Shown here: piece after piece, positions 13,816-20,189 of the stretch
How the letters are laid out: the number at the start of each line of letters is the position of its first letter
Position numbering within the stretch: the stretch's first letter is position 1
Source of the DNA: JAPUDQ01 sp049289035
Lineage (GTDB): Bacteria > Patescibacteriota > Saccharimonadia > Saccharimonadales > Saccharimonadaceae
Reading direction: 5' to 3'
NCBI GenBank assembly: GCA_049289035.1
Contig: JBAQIV010000048.1
Coordinates: 1 to 26,429, forward strand
DNA: 26,429 bases
Position numbers and translations under genes: made by a program
Notes under the pieces: model-generated
Told to the model about the DNA's origin: nothing
Database searches by the model: none
What the model saw: the letters and a program-made list of their open reading frames with translations, nothing else

Positions 13816-15296
13816 AGCTTTGGTGCGTGCGGGTCGGGCGTATGTAGGTATTTTTTTGGAAACAGTACGCCTTCGTACGGCGTAATGACCCCACCTTCAA
13901 AAATCTTTGTAATCGCAGCGCTCGTGTCAGGCAAAAATGGCGCCAGCAATTCAGCAACTTGCTGCAGCGTACCCGCCGCGTGCAACAAAATTTCTTCCAA
14001 GTGTGCGGCCGCTTCGGGGTCGGTGTCTTTGGTCTTTGCTACCGTCCACGGTTTGACGTCCTCGAGGTACTGGTTGAGCGAGCGTACCGTAAGCCAAACA
14101 TGATCGAGCGCTTTATTGAACTCAAGAGCATGCATCGCCTCATGATACGCGTCTGAGTCATGCTCAGCCTTGACGCCATCACCGACCACACCCTGCTGAT
14201 AGCGGTTGACCATGGCAACCACACGCTGCACGAGGTTGCCCAGTTCGTTACTTAGCTCGTTGTTGTAAGCAGTTTCAAACTTTTCATACGTAAAATCGCC
14301 GTCTTCGAGAGTCGGTATGTGACGCGCAAAGAAATAACGAAAGGCGTCGAGTCCGTATTGGTCGATTATCTCTGATGGGTCGATACCGTTGCCGAGGCTT
14401 TTCGATATCTTTGAGCCACCAATATTCACAAAACCATGCGCCAATATCTTTTTCGGCAGTGGCAACCCAAGACCAAGTAAGATCGCTGGCCAAATAATGG
14501 CGTGAAACCGCAATATATCTTTGCCGATCACCTGCACATCAGCTGGCCAAAATTCGTGCCACGTTTCACTCTGCGGATAGCCAAGTACCGTGATGTAGTT
14601 ACTGAGCGCATCTATCCAGACATAGATGACCTGCTCGGGGTCATCTGGCACCTGCACGCCCCAGCTCAGGCTCTTTTTTGGGCGGCTAATAGACACGTCG
14701 TGCACGCCGTCCTTGATCAGCTCAAGTATCTCATTGCGGCGAAATTCTGGCACAATTCGCATCGTACCCGACGTTATCGCGTCACGGATCTGGTCGGTAA
14801 AATCGCTGCAGCGTAAATAATAATTCTCCTCGCTCAACTGTTCGTATGGTTTTTGGTGGTTCGGACAAATACCGTTCGTTGACTCAACCTCTTTGTCGGT
14901 ATAAAACTGTTCACAGCCCGTGCAATACCAGCCCTGGTACGTATTTTTGTAGATATGCGGACGGAGTTGCTGCCATATATACTGCACTGCTGCGATATGC
15001 TGGGCATCGGTTGTACGAACAACATCGGTAAAGCTCGCGCCAACCTTCTCGGCCATTTGGCGAAAAGCCTGCGAAGACTGGTCCACAAACGTCTGCGGTG
15101 CTATACCGTGCTCGGCGGCTTTCATGGCATTTTTGTTGCCATGTTCGTCAGTGCCTATCTGATAGCGAACTTCTTGGCCGTTGACCCTATGATACCGCGC
15201 CCAAATGTCCGCCAGCAAATAGTCCATAGCATGCCCAATATGCGGTGCGCCGTTGACATAGGGAATAGCGGTCGTAATATATAATTTTTTGCTCAT
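13812..15296 (-). CDS. metG: methionyl-tRNA synthetase
   Basis: A class I synthetase charging tRNA-Met. HIGH is conserved as HIGH (19-22) in IPYVNGAPHIGHA. The lysine loop is the variant KISKS (296-300). A knuckle C125-x2-C128 with C144 and H147 (CPNH) is a likely zinc site. IYVWIDALSNYIT is the adenylate-pocket region. At 494 residues it ends after the anticodon-binding helical domain and lacks the C-terminal EMAP/Trbp111-like dimerisation domain. I start at the ATG at 15294-15296, giving MSKKLYITTAIPY; a GTG two codons earlier is possible. TATAAT ends 8 nt before this ATG. The gene is coupled to tatD by a 4-nt overlap, and the RAYT unit begins 33 nt upstream. Confidence 0.96.
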   Translation of the reverse strand: MSKKLYITTAIPYVNGAPHIGHAMDYLLADIWARYHRVNGQEVRYQIGTDEHGNKNAMKAAEHGIAPQTFVDQSSQAFRQMAEKVGASFTDVVRTTDAQHIAAVQYIWQQLRPHIYKNTYQGWYCTGCEQFYTDKEVESTNGICPNHQKPYEQLSEENYYLRCSDFTDQIRDAITSGTMRIVPEFRRNEILELIKDGVHDVSISRPKKSLSWGVQVPDDPEQVIYVWIDALSNYITVLGYPQSETWHEFWPADVQVIGKDILRFHAIIWPAILLGLGLPLPKKILAHGFVNIGGSKISKSLGNGIDPSEIIDQYGLDAFRYFFARHIPTLEDGDFTYEKFETAYNNELSNELGNLVQRVVAMVNRYQQGVVGDGVKAEHDSDAYHEAMHALEFNKALDHVWLTVRSLNQYLEDVKPWTVAKTKDTDPEAAAHLEEILLHAAGTLQQVAELLAPFLPDTSAAITKIFEGGVITPYEGVLFPKKYLHTPDPHAPKL

Positions 15297-15304
15297 TGCC
15301 ACCT

Positions 15305-15310
15305 ATTATA
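15305..15310 (-). promoter_or_regulatory. -10 hexamer TATAAT before metG
   Basis: A perfect TATAAT on the minus strand ends 8 nt before the metG ATG (spacer AGGTGGCA, which could double as a weak ribosome binding site). The 54-bp palindrome starts 19 nt further upstream, so any -35 element would fall at its edge. No good -35 is seen. Confidence 0.5.
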
Positions 15311-15329
15311 TCCTATTTTCCTCTTTCCC

Positions 15330-15383
15330 CTGCTATAAGGTTCAACCCTGAGCAATATTGCTCAGGGTTGAACCTTATAGCAG
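15330..15383. repeat. 54-bp perfect palindrome, metG-side end of the RAYT unit
   Basis: Two 27-nt arms (15330-15356 and 15357-15383) are exact reverse complements with no spacer. It begins CTGCTATAAGG and ends CCTTATAGCAG. It abuts the TAA of the transposase gene and is almost identical to the palindrome at 16013-16068. It could also terminate the transposase transcript. Confidence 0.95.
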
Positions 15384-15983
15384 TTATCCGGCAAGCTGTT
15401 TTGACAGCAACTTTAGTTCGTCACGACGATCGACATAGTCATCGAGAAACTTCCTGTAATTACTCACATCCGGCAGCAGCTCCGTGTTAAGCCACGCGGC
15501 GTGTTTGTCGCCTAGGTAATAGCCAAGGCTCGACCATGGCCATCGTATATAATCTTCTGGATTGAGGTGGATGTACCGACTGATATGTGCAAATTGTGCG
15601 TCATCAGTCATTCGCACCGCCCGATATCGCTGCTGAAAAACAGTACCGACATGATGATATTTCCTGTTAAAATACATGCTATAGGCCGTCCCGATAGAAG
15701 TAAGAAGTTTTTTCATACCATCTTTTGAACTTTGATACACTAGCAAATGATAATGGTTCGGCATAAGACAATACGCCATAAGACTCACCTCTTTTGCATA
15801 ACACGGATACGGTTGACGGTTGGGCATTTTTGCGCCTTTTGGATCAAGATACCTTTTAAACAAGCTTAAGAATACCTCATAATCCTCATCGTCACGAAAA
15901 ACTTTTTGCTTTGATGCTCCCCTGTTATAAACATGGTAGTAAGAATCCTCAACATAGACTTTTGTCACATTTTTTGCAGGCAT
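15384..15983 (-). CDS. REP-associated tyrosine transposase (Y1/IS200-like superfamily)
   Basis: A single-strand DNA transposase that nicks hairpin-flanked DNA through a covalent phosphotyrosine. The HuH motif is H77-Y78-H79 in YCLMPNHYHLLV. Tyr101 and Tyr104 in TAYSMYFNRKY are the candidate nucleophiles. VGTVFQQRYRAV (112-123) and ISRYIHLNPEDYIRWPWSS (134-152) are hallmark RAYT (DUF1568-type) segments. The full fold appears intact at 199 residues. I use the ATG at 15981-15983; an upstream in-frame TTG lies inside the flanking palindrome and is less likely. The stop codon directly abuts the other palindrome. The enzyme probably recognises these palindromes, and could act on other copies in the genome. 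Confidence 0.9.
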   Translation of the reverse strand: MPAKNVTKVYVEDSYYHVYNRGASKQKVFRDDEDYEVFLSLFKRYLDPKGAKMPNRQPYPCYAKEVSLMAYCLMPNHYHLLVYQSSKDGMKKLLTSIGTAYSMYFNRKYHHVGTVFQQRYRAVRMTDDAQFAHISRYIHLNPEDYIRWPWSSLGYYLGDKHAAWLNTELLPDVSNYRKFLDDYVDRRDELKLLSKQLAG

Positions 15984-16012
15984 ATATTCATCATACGCCT
16001 CTTCGCGATTTC

Positions 16013-16068
16013 CTGCTATAAGGTTCAACCCCGAGCAATAGTTTGCTCAGGGTTGAACCTTATAGCAG
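16013..16068. repeat. 56-bp imperfect palindrome, DedA-side end of the RAYT unit
   Basis: Arms of 26 nt (16013-16038 and 16043-16068) pair with one C-A mismatch around a TAGT loop. Apart from that mismatch and the loop it matches the 54-bp palindrome at 15330-15383. It lies between the transposase start and the DedA stop codon. Confidence 0.95.
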
Positions 16069-16079
16069 GTGAGTTATTG

Positions 16080-16703
16080 TTATTTACCGGCCAGTCGTAG
16101 CAAGATACGGCGCATGGCCGGACGGAAAAACAGCCAGCCGAGTGTCGTAACAAGGCCGATTGCAAAAAAGGCAATCCATGAAAACCGTCGCAAATACGGT
16201 TCGGCGGCTAGCCCAGCGAAGTACACACCTGCCGTAACCGTACCGGCCCACAGGACCGCCCCTGTAACATTGGCAACCAAAAACTTTGGATAATGCATCT
16301 TGAGTATGCCAGCGAGCGGCCCAGCAAATATGCGCAGCAGTGCGACAAACCGCCCAAAAAACACCGCCCACATACCGTGCCGGTGAAAAATCGCCTCTGA
16401 TAGCGCAATATTATCATCACTAAATTCATGCGGCAACTTTGTCTGCAGCACTCGCAACAAACGCCGCCCATAATGGTATCCGAACCAGTACCCCACTGAG
16501 TCGCCAATACTTGCGCCTACTATAGCAACAGACGCCACGACGACTGGGTTAATATGTGGATTATGTGCCGCTAAAAAGGCCGCGCTCATCAGGGTAATTT
16601 CACCTGGGAGCGGCACCCCAAAACTCTCGATCATGACCACACCAAAGACAAACGCGTAAATAAGATCAGGTGAAAGTGACTGCAAAAATTCCATGACATG
16701 CAT
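16080..16703 (-). CDS. DedA/SNARE-associated family membrane protein
   Basis: A 207-residue polytopic inner-membrane protein. DedA relatives act as lipid (undecaprenyl-phosphate or phospholipid) flippases/transporters that need the proton motive force. Diagnostic segments are MIESFGVPLPGEITLMSA (24-41), with the acidic residues of the first re-entrant loop, and GRFVALLRIFAGPLAGILKM (117-136), with the two conserved arginines spaced four apart, then FLVANVTGAVLWA. Hydrophobic segments lie near 13-32, 52-76, 112-134, 142-166 and 174-194. Start is ATG at 16701-16703, or ATG three codons later. It stands alone between pgeF and the RAYT unit. A lipid-carrier flippase would fit the nearby cell-wall genes, but that is inference. 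Confidence 0.9.
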   Translation of the reverse strand: MHVMEFLQSLSPDLIYAFVFGVVMIESFGVPLPGEITLMSAAFLAAHNPHINPVVVASVAIVGASIGDSVGYWFGYHYGRRLLRVLQTKLPHEFSDDNIALSEAIFHRHGMWAVFFGRFVALLRIFAGPLAGILKMHYPKFLVANVTGAVLWAGTVTAGVYFAGLAAEPYLRRFSWIAFFAIGLVTTLGWLFFRPAMRRILLRLAGK

Positions 16704-16740
16704 ACGTTTAGCCTACATTACAGGGGTATTGTTGTCAAAA

Positions 16741-17490
16741 TTATGGTGTCATGACCGCTGCAACCATCATACGGCCCTGGCGATCTGAGCGATCCAGCTC
16801 AGTCGCGGCGCGGTGCGAGTAGTAACGCTCGTCGGTGTAGGTATTGATCGGGCTGACGTAGATACTGCCTGGCTTTACACCCAGCCGCTCGAATCGATCG
16901 CGGTTATGGCCGGGTATGTCGATGTGTATCATGCCGTCTGCTCCTGGTCGTTGCCAGGCCTGCCACTGCTCGGGGTGCGGCGGGGTAAAATACGTCATGC
17001 GATCGTGGTCGGGCTTGAGGCTCGGGCTCATCCAGACATGCCAGTCGCGCGGATCCGAACCCACTTCGTCGGCCACGCGTATGGCAAATTCTTCGATCAG
17101 CCCCGCCACACTGGCGTGGCGACCGAGGTGCAACACACCGAATAGATGTGCCACGGGGTCGTATACCACCGTCGCTACACAGTCTGCCACCGGCAGGGTG
17201 ATGACTTTGCCCGAGATCGTCGTAAACAGCGCATCACATTTGATCGCACCTGCTGTGTCTGCATCGACTCGCTCGATGTGCGTATAGGTATTTTCTGGTA
17301 GGTACGTGACAAAAACCTTTGCCCGCCCCTCCGGCTCAAAGCCATATTTTTTCAAAAAAACTTCTGTATTTTGCTCATGTTCTGGTAGCGATGGTTTGCC
17401 GCCACCCGCCGCAATCGACCCATCCTCGACGCTCGAAAACACCACGTGAACACCATGAGGAAAAGTGTCGATAGGTTTATATGTTTTCAT
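16741..17490 (-). CDS. laccase-domain protein, PgeF/YfiH/YlmD family, with altered metal site
   Basis: A 249-residue member of the multicopper-polyphenol-oxidase-like family, whose studied members act as purine nucleoside phosphorylase/adenosine deaminase (YfiH/FAMIN) or peptidoglycan-editing factor PgeF. C104 in PVADCVATVVYDP and H121 in GVLHLGRHASVAG match two of the three zinc ligands, and YYSHRAATELDRSDRQGRM is the usual C-terminal block. The first ligand normally comes from a QVHG motif; the matching segment here reads FVTYLPENTYTHIERV, with no clear His at that place. The AGWRG loop is also changed to LGRHA. Activity may therefore be altered or lost. It stands alone, 36 nt before the DedA gene, and is followed upstream by a strong hairpin. 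Confidence 0.85.
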   Translation of the reverse strand: MKTYKPIDTFPHGVHVVFSSVEDGSIAAGGGKPSLPEHEQNTEVFLKKYGFEPEGRAKVFVTYLPENTYTHIERVDADTAGAIKCDALFTTISGKVITLPVADCVATVVYDPVAHLFGVLHLGRHASVAGLIEEFAIRVADEVGSDPRDWHVWMSPSLKPDHDRMTYFTPPHPEQWQAWQRPGADGMIHIDIPGHNRDRFERLGVKPGSIYVSPINTYTDERYYSHRAATELDRSDRQGRMMVAAVMTP

Positions 17491-17516
17491 ATAGTATTTA
17501 TCTTATCATCAAATGG

Positions 17517-17546
17517 TATGAGCCAGGATGTTACTCCTGGCTCATA
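17517..17546 (-). terminator. 12-bp stem hairpin between the small membrane-protein gene and pgeF
   Basis: TATGAGCCAGGA (17517-17528) pairs perfectly with TCCTGGCTCATA (17535-17546) around a TGTTAC loop. It lies 21 nt after the stop codon of the small membrane-protein gene. No T run follows on the minus strand (CCATTTGATG), so it may be a terminator of the non-canonical kind or an mRNA-stabilising hairpin. Confidence 0.5.
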
Positions 17547-17567
17547 CGTTCTGCTCGAGTGGAACTG

Positions 17568-17924
17568 TCACGCAGCGGCGCGTGCCGCGGTGATGGCACG
17601 CCGGACATACATGTCCGACCAACCACACACCAGCAGCATGACGGTCGCACCGACGACGAAGAAGATGGTATCGGTGGGCATGAGCTCAGACCTTCGCACC
17701 TGCATCGCAAGAGCGAAGACCTCCACCATGATGGAGCATGTGTACATACCCAACATGGGGGTACCGTACATGCCGAGCGTCTTGTGCGCGAGGTAGTCCT
17801 CGGCGTAGACGATACCCGTCTCGCCTGCAGACTCGGCCATGTGCGCGTGGTACAACGCCATTCCCACAGCCAGAGCCGCAACGAACAGCAACAGGCCGAT
17901 GGTTGTGATCTGGAAGGTGTTCAT
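17568..17924 (-). CDS. small three-helix membrane protein of unknown function, probably acquired
   Basis: This 118-residue protein has hydrophobic segments near 7-27, 55-76 and 86-105 joined by short loops; the first loop holds H26/H28 and an acidic stretch AGETGIVYAEDYLAHK. I recognise no family. Codon choice is strikingly biased: all 5 Glu are GAG, all 6 Ile ATC, all 5 Phe TTC and 5 of 6 Tyr TAC, unlike the mixed use in neighbours. G+C of 17581-17920 is 203 of 340 by hand count. It has what its neighbours lack: a textbook TTGACA-17-TATTAT promoter, a leader of about 45 nt and an AAAGG ribosome binding site before the ATG, plus a downstream hairpin. It looks like a self-contained cassette, perhaps from a high-GC host such as an actinobacterium. 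Confidence 0.65.
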   Translation of the reverse strand: MNTFQITTIGLLLFVAALAVGMALYHAHMAESAGETGIVYAEDYLAHKTLGMYGTPMLGMYTCSIMVEVFALAMQVRRSELMPTDTIFFVVGATVMLLVCGWSDMYVRRAITAARAAA

Positions 17925-17974
17925 TACTTGCCTTTCGAGTCAGCTGATGGAAACGTGCAGAACGTATCTTTACT

Positions 17975-18003
17975 ATAATATCACACTAAGATAAATTTGT
18001 CAA
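17975..18003 (-). promoter_or_regulatory. canonical sigma-70 promoter of the small membrane-protein gene
   Basis: On the minus strand TTGACA (17998-18003) and TATTAT (17975-17980) are separated by exactly 17 nt. The -35 lies within the last codons of rsmA. The start site would fall near 17968, about 45 nt before the ATG. Confidence 0.8.
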
Positions 18004-18852
18004 TGTTTGCCACTGTTCTATACTTAGTTCCTGCGCGCGGGCATCGGGAGAAATATTGGCTTTTTGCAATAGTGCCCCTGCGTCAGTTTTGCTGATAGCG
18101 AGGCCGGCGGCAAGCGAGCTACGCAGTTTTTTGCGGCGTTCGGCAAAACCGGCATGCGCGAGACGAAAAAAGGCTTTTTGCTGGTCGGTAGGCACGAGTG
18201 GCTGGTCGCGGCGGCGTAGTATGACCACTTGGCTATCAACTTTGGGTGGTGGCGTGAATTTGTCGCGCAGCACCACGGGCCCCAGACTGACGTCATGAAA
18301 CACCTGAGCCGACAGTGACAACAGGCTCATCTGCCCCGGACCAGCCGCGAGCCGCTCGGCCACTTCTTTTTGTACCAGTAGCACCGCAATTTTTGGCCTA
18401 ATAGGCCCTTCAGACACTTTACGAACGATTTTATTCGTGATGTAGTATGGAATATTGCCTACAACGATAAAGTCATCAGGCAGCCCCGTAAAGTCGTACG
18501 AGAGTATGTCCTGGTGTACCACCTCGAGATTTTTGCCTGGGAACTGCCCCAGCAACTTGCGTGCCAAATCCGCGTCATATTCTACCGCAATCACCCGTTC
18601 GGCCCGCGCCAACAGTACACTTGTCAAAGCGCCTTGTCCCGGGCCTATTTCCACTACTATAGAGGGGCTGGCAAACCCGCCCCGTGTGCCTTGCGAAGTA
18701 AATTCGCGACGCACACTCCCTGCCCCTAAAGGCTGCTCTACCGCTTGCTTTGTAGCCATAGGAAGCTGCTGTCTTGGGAGGGCACAATCGACAATCGCCT
18801 CGAGAACGAGGCGATCAGTGAGCCAATGCTGGCCGAGTTCTTTTTTGGGCAC
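17986..18852 (-). CDS. rsmA: 16S rRNA dimethyladenosine transferase RsmA (KsgA) with an insertion
   Basis: Dimethylates two adjacent adenines in the 3'-terminal hairpin of 16S rRNA using S-adenosylmethionine. The N-terminus KKELGQHWLTD (3-13), SAM loop VVEIGPGQGALT (66-77), acidic EYD (91-93) and catalytic NIPYYITNKIV (133-143) are all present; the C-terminal helical domain (from about 200) includes FAERRKKLRSSL. Length is 288. About 35 residues between LEAIVDCA and VVEIGPG (roughly 26-63) are extra, compared with a short linker in relatives, and are encoded by hairpin-rich DNA. The start is a GTG, two nt after the stop of the upstream secreted-lysozyme gene, pointing to coupled translation. 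Confidence 0.94.
   Translation of the reverse strand: MPKKELGQHWLTDRLVLEAIVDCALPRQQLPMATKQAVEQPLGAGSVRREFTSQGTRGGFASPSIVVEIGPGQGALTSVLLARAERVIAVEYDADLARKLLGQFPGKNLEVVHQDILSYDFTGLPDDFIVVGNIPYYITNKIVRKVSEGPIRPKIAVLLVQKEVAERLAAGPGQMSLLSLSAQVFHDVSLGPVVLRDKFTPPPKVDSQVVILRRRDQPLVPTDQQKAFFRLAHAGFAERRKKLRSSLAAGLAISKTDAGALLQKANISPDARAQELSIEQWQTLTNLS
18664..18716. repeat. two adjacent hairpins inside rsmA (in-frame insertion)
   Basis: Hairpin 1 is GGGGC-t-GG/CC-c-GCCCC (18664-18683) with a CAAA loop. Hairpin 2 is GTGTGC/GCACAC (18684-18689, 18711-18716), closed further by GCGAA/TTCGC (18693-18707). AGGGGC (18663) can alternatively pair with GCCCCT (18722-18727), enclosing both. They lie within the codons of the extra segment, roughly residues 26-63. 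Confidence 0.65.
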
Positions 18853-18854
18853 GA

Positions 18855-20147
18855 TTAGTGACTCGCGAGTATGTTGTAGGCAAACTGGATTCGTTTACTT
18901 TCGGCGCAAATACCGCAGCGTTCATAGCCATTTTGAAAGGCCCGCACCGCTCCTTCGACAGAAGACGAAGCACGAATCTGCCCTAGTACCGAAGCGTAGG
19001 AGCCACTCAATTCGTACCAGAGGAAATCTAGCTGTGTGTGAATACTATAAGGATCAGGCCGCGACAACAAGGCACTCTTGCGTCCGCCAGTCCATTGAGC
19101 GAGTCCATCACCTGTCGTGTTGAAGCCGTGCTCTTGCTGCAAGTTGCCCATAATACCGGCGGTTTGCTCGCGCGAGAGGCCCTTGCCCATCAAGAAATCC
19201 CAGGTAATCGACTCATTTTGGCTCGGTGTTGTGTAGGCCCCCTTAAACTTTGTGCCGATAACGATCACTTGTTTGACAGGTTCGACTGTCGTGACACTTG
19301 CTATAACCGTGCGTGAGACTTCGCGGCCGCCTTTCATCTCGATCTCATAGGTCACATTTTTCTTGCCGTCTGAGCCTTCGGTGCGTACTTCGCGCGTGCC
19401 GGCGTCTTTGTCGGCGTCTTTGACTTCTTCGGTGGTTTTGGGTATCACTTCTTCTTGCGTCAATGTCTGCTTGCCATCGCGCCAGATAGAAATAGACATG
19501 CCAGCAACCAACGGCGCGGTATCTGGCACTGACTGGCCGTCTTGAGCGCCGAGTTTGATACCTTTTTCGCGTAGCATTGCTCCAACAGTCGCCGCTTGAG
19601 AGCGAATATCGGTCGCTTTGCCAAATAGCGACACGTGGACGAGTTTCGCGCGTTTTACCGACAACTGCAAGCCCGCCCCACCATCACGGAGGGGGTCAGT
19701 CGAACGATCAAACGACGTGGTATCTTCAGGGTAAAGTGTCAGACCGGCTGTGTCCATGATCTTTTTAGGGCTCTGTTCGGCCGTCAATACTTGAATGCGC
19801 CGCAAACCATCATTGATCACAACCCCGCGAGCACGGTAAATATTGACGCGATAATTCTTTGCAACGAGCGTCGTGTCGACCCGTGGTTCGACATTGTCGA
19901 TCGACTCAACTATTATGCCGCCATCGCGCAAGGCACTACCGATAGTGTTTTTGGTCGTGATAAACGTCTTTTCTTCGCCTTGATCATACACTGTTATCAG
20001 ATGTCGAGAGCTACTGTCGTCGGGACTAGCTGCCGCTGCCATACGAGAAAAAGCTATGCCGCCAGCCGCAATACATAGCAAGGCAAAGCTCCAGAAGATG
20101 TGGTGGGAGCGTATATATGTCGTCACCTGTGTATATTTACTACTCAC
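18855..20147 (-). CDS. secreted DUF348-G5-lysozyme protein (Rpf/YabE-like architecture)
   Basis: A wall-active protein of about 430 residues. I choose the GTG at 20145-20147 because TTGCAG-17-TACAAT precedes it by 13 nt; an upstream TTG would put 50 nt inside the Nudix gene. From that start: a signal/anchor helix (about 17-34, IFWSFALLCIAAGGIAF, then AAAA), DUF348 repeats near 50-95, 100-145 and 170-215, a G5-like region to about 300 (GGREVSRTVIASVTTVEPVKQVIVIGTK), and a C-terminal phage-tail-lysozyme-like domain (ITWDFLMGKGLSREQTAGIMGNLQQE, the Glu near 339 being the likely catalyst; GLAQWTGGRK; LDFLWYEL). It should cleave peptidoglycan outside the cell, its own or, in an epibiont, that of its host. 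rsmA follows after 2 nt. Confidence 0.85.
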   Translation of the reverse strand: MSSKYTQVTTYIRSHHIFWSFALLCIAAGGIAFSRMAAAASPDDSSSRHLITVYDQGEEKTFITTKNTIGSALRDGGIIVESIDNVEPRVDTTLVAKNYRVNIYRARGVVINDGLRRIQVLTAEQSPKKIMDTAGLTLYPEDTTSFDRSTDPLRDGGAGLQLSVKRAKLVHVSLFGKATDIRSQAATVGAMLREKGIKLGAQDGQSVPDTAPLVAGMSISIWRDGKQTLTQEEVIPKTTEEVKDADKDAGTREVRTEGSDGKKNVTYEIEMKGGREVSRTVIASVTTVEPVKQVIVIGTKFKGAYTTPSQNESITWDFLMGKGLSREQTAGIMGNLQQEHGFNTTGDGLAQWTGGRKSALLSRPDPYSIHTQLDFLWYELSGSYASVLGQIRASSSVEGAVRAFQNGYERCGICAESKRIQFAYNILASH

Positions 20148-20160
20148 AATTAGCTTTGCT

Positions 20161-20189
20161 ATTGTACCAAAAAGCTTACTTATCTGCAA
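20161..20189 (-). promoter_or_regulatory. promoter of the secreted lysozyme gene, inside the Nudix gene
   Basis: On the minus strand TTGCAG (20184-20189) and TACAAT (20161-20166) are 17 nt apart. The -10 ends 13 nt before the preferred GTG start, giving a leader of about 6 nt. The -35 overlaps the last codons of the Nudix gene. Confidence 0.6.

Larger units (their letters stand above)
15330..16068 (-). mobile_element. 739-bp RAYT unit: Y1 transposase gene between two matching palindromes
   Basis: A single transposase gene fills the space between two near-identical palindromes, the layout expected for REP-associated tyrosine transposases. No flanking target duplication is visible (left flank ends TTTCCC, right flank starts GTGAGT), as expected for Y1 enzymes, which do not make duplications. 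The unit sits between metG and the DedA gene. Confidence 0.75.

Noticed and set aside
15984..16028. Longer transposase starting at TTG inside the palindrome
   Set aside because: The family-like sequence begins after the ATG at 15981-15983, and the added residues are encoded by the palindrome arm.
15330..16068. CRISPR array or attachment sites
   Set aside because: There are only two palindromic copies, separated by a transposase gene and not by regular spacers. No array of direct repeats was found in the window.
18455..19123. 222-residue plus-strand open frame
   Set aside because: It is antisense to rsmA and the lysozyme gene, which both have full family motifs; its translation is low-complexity and Arg/Ser/Thr-rich.
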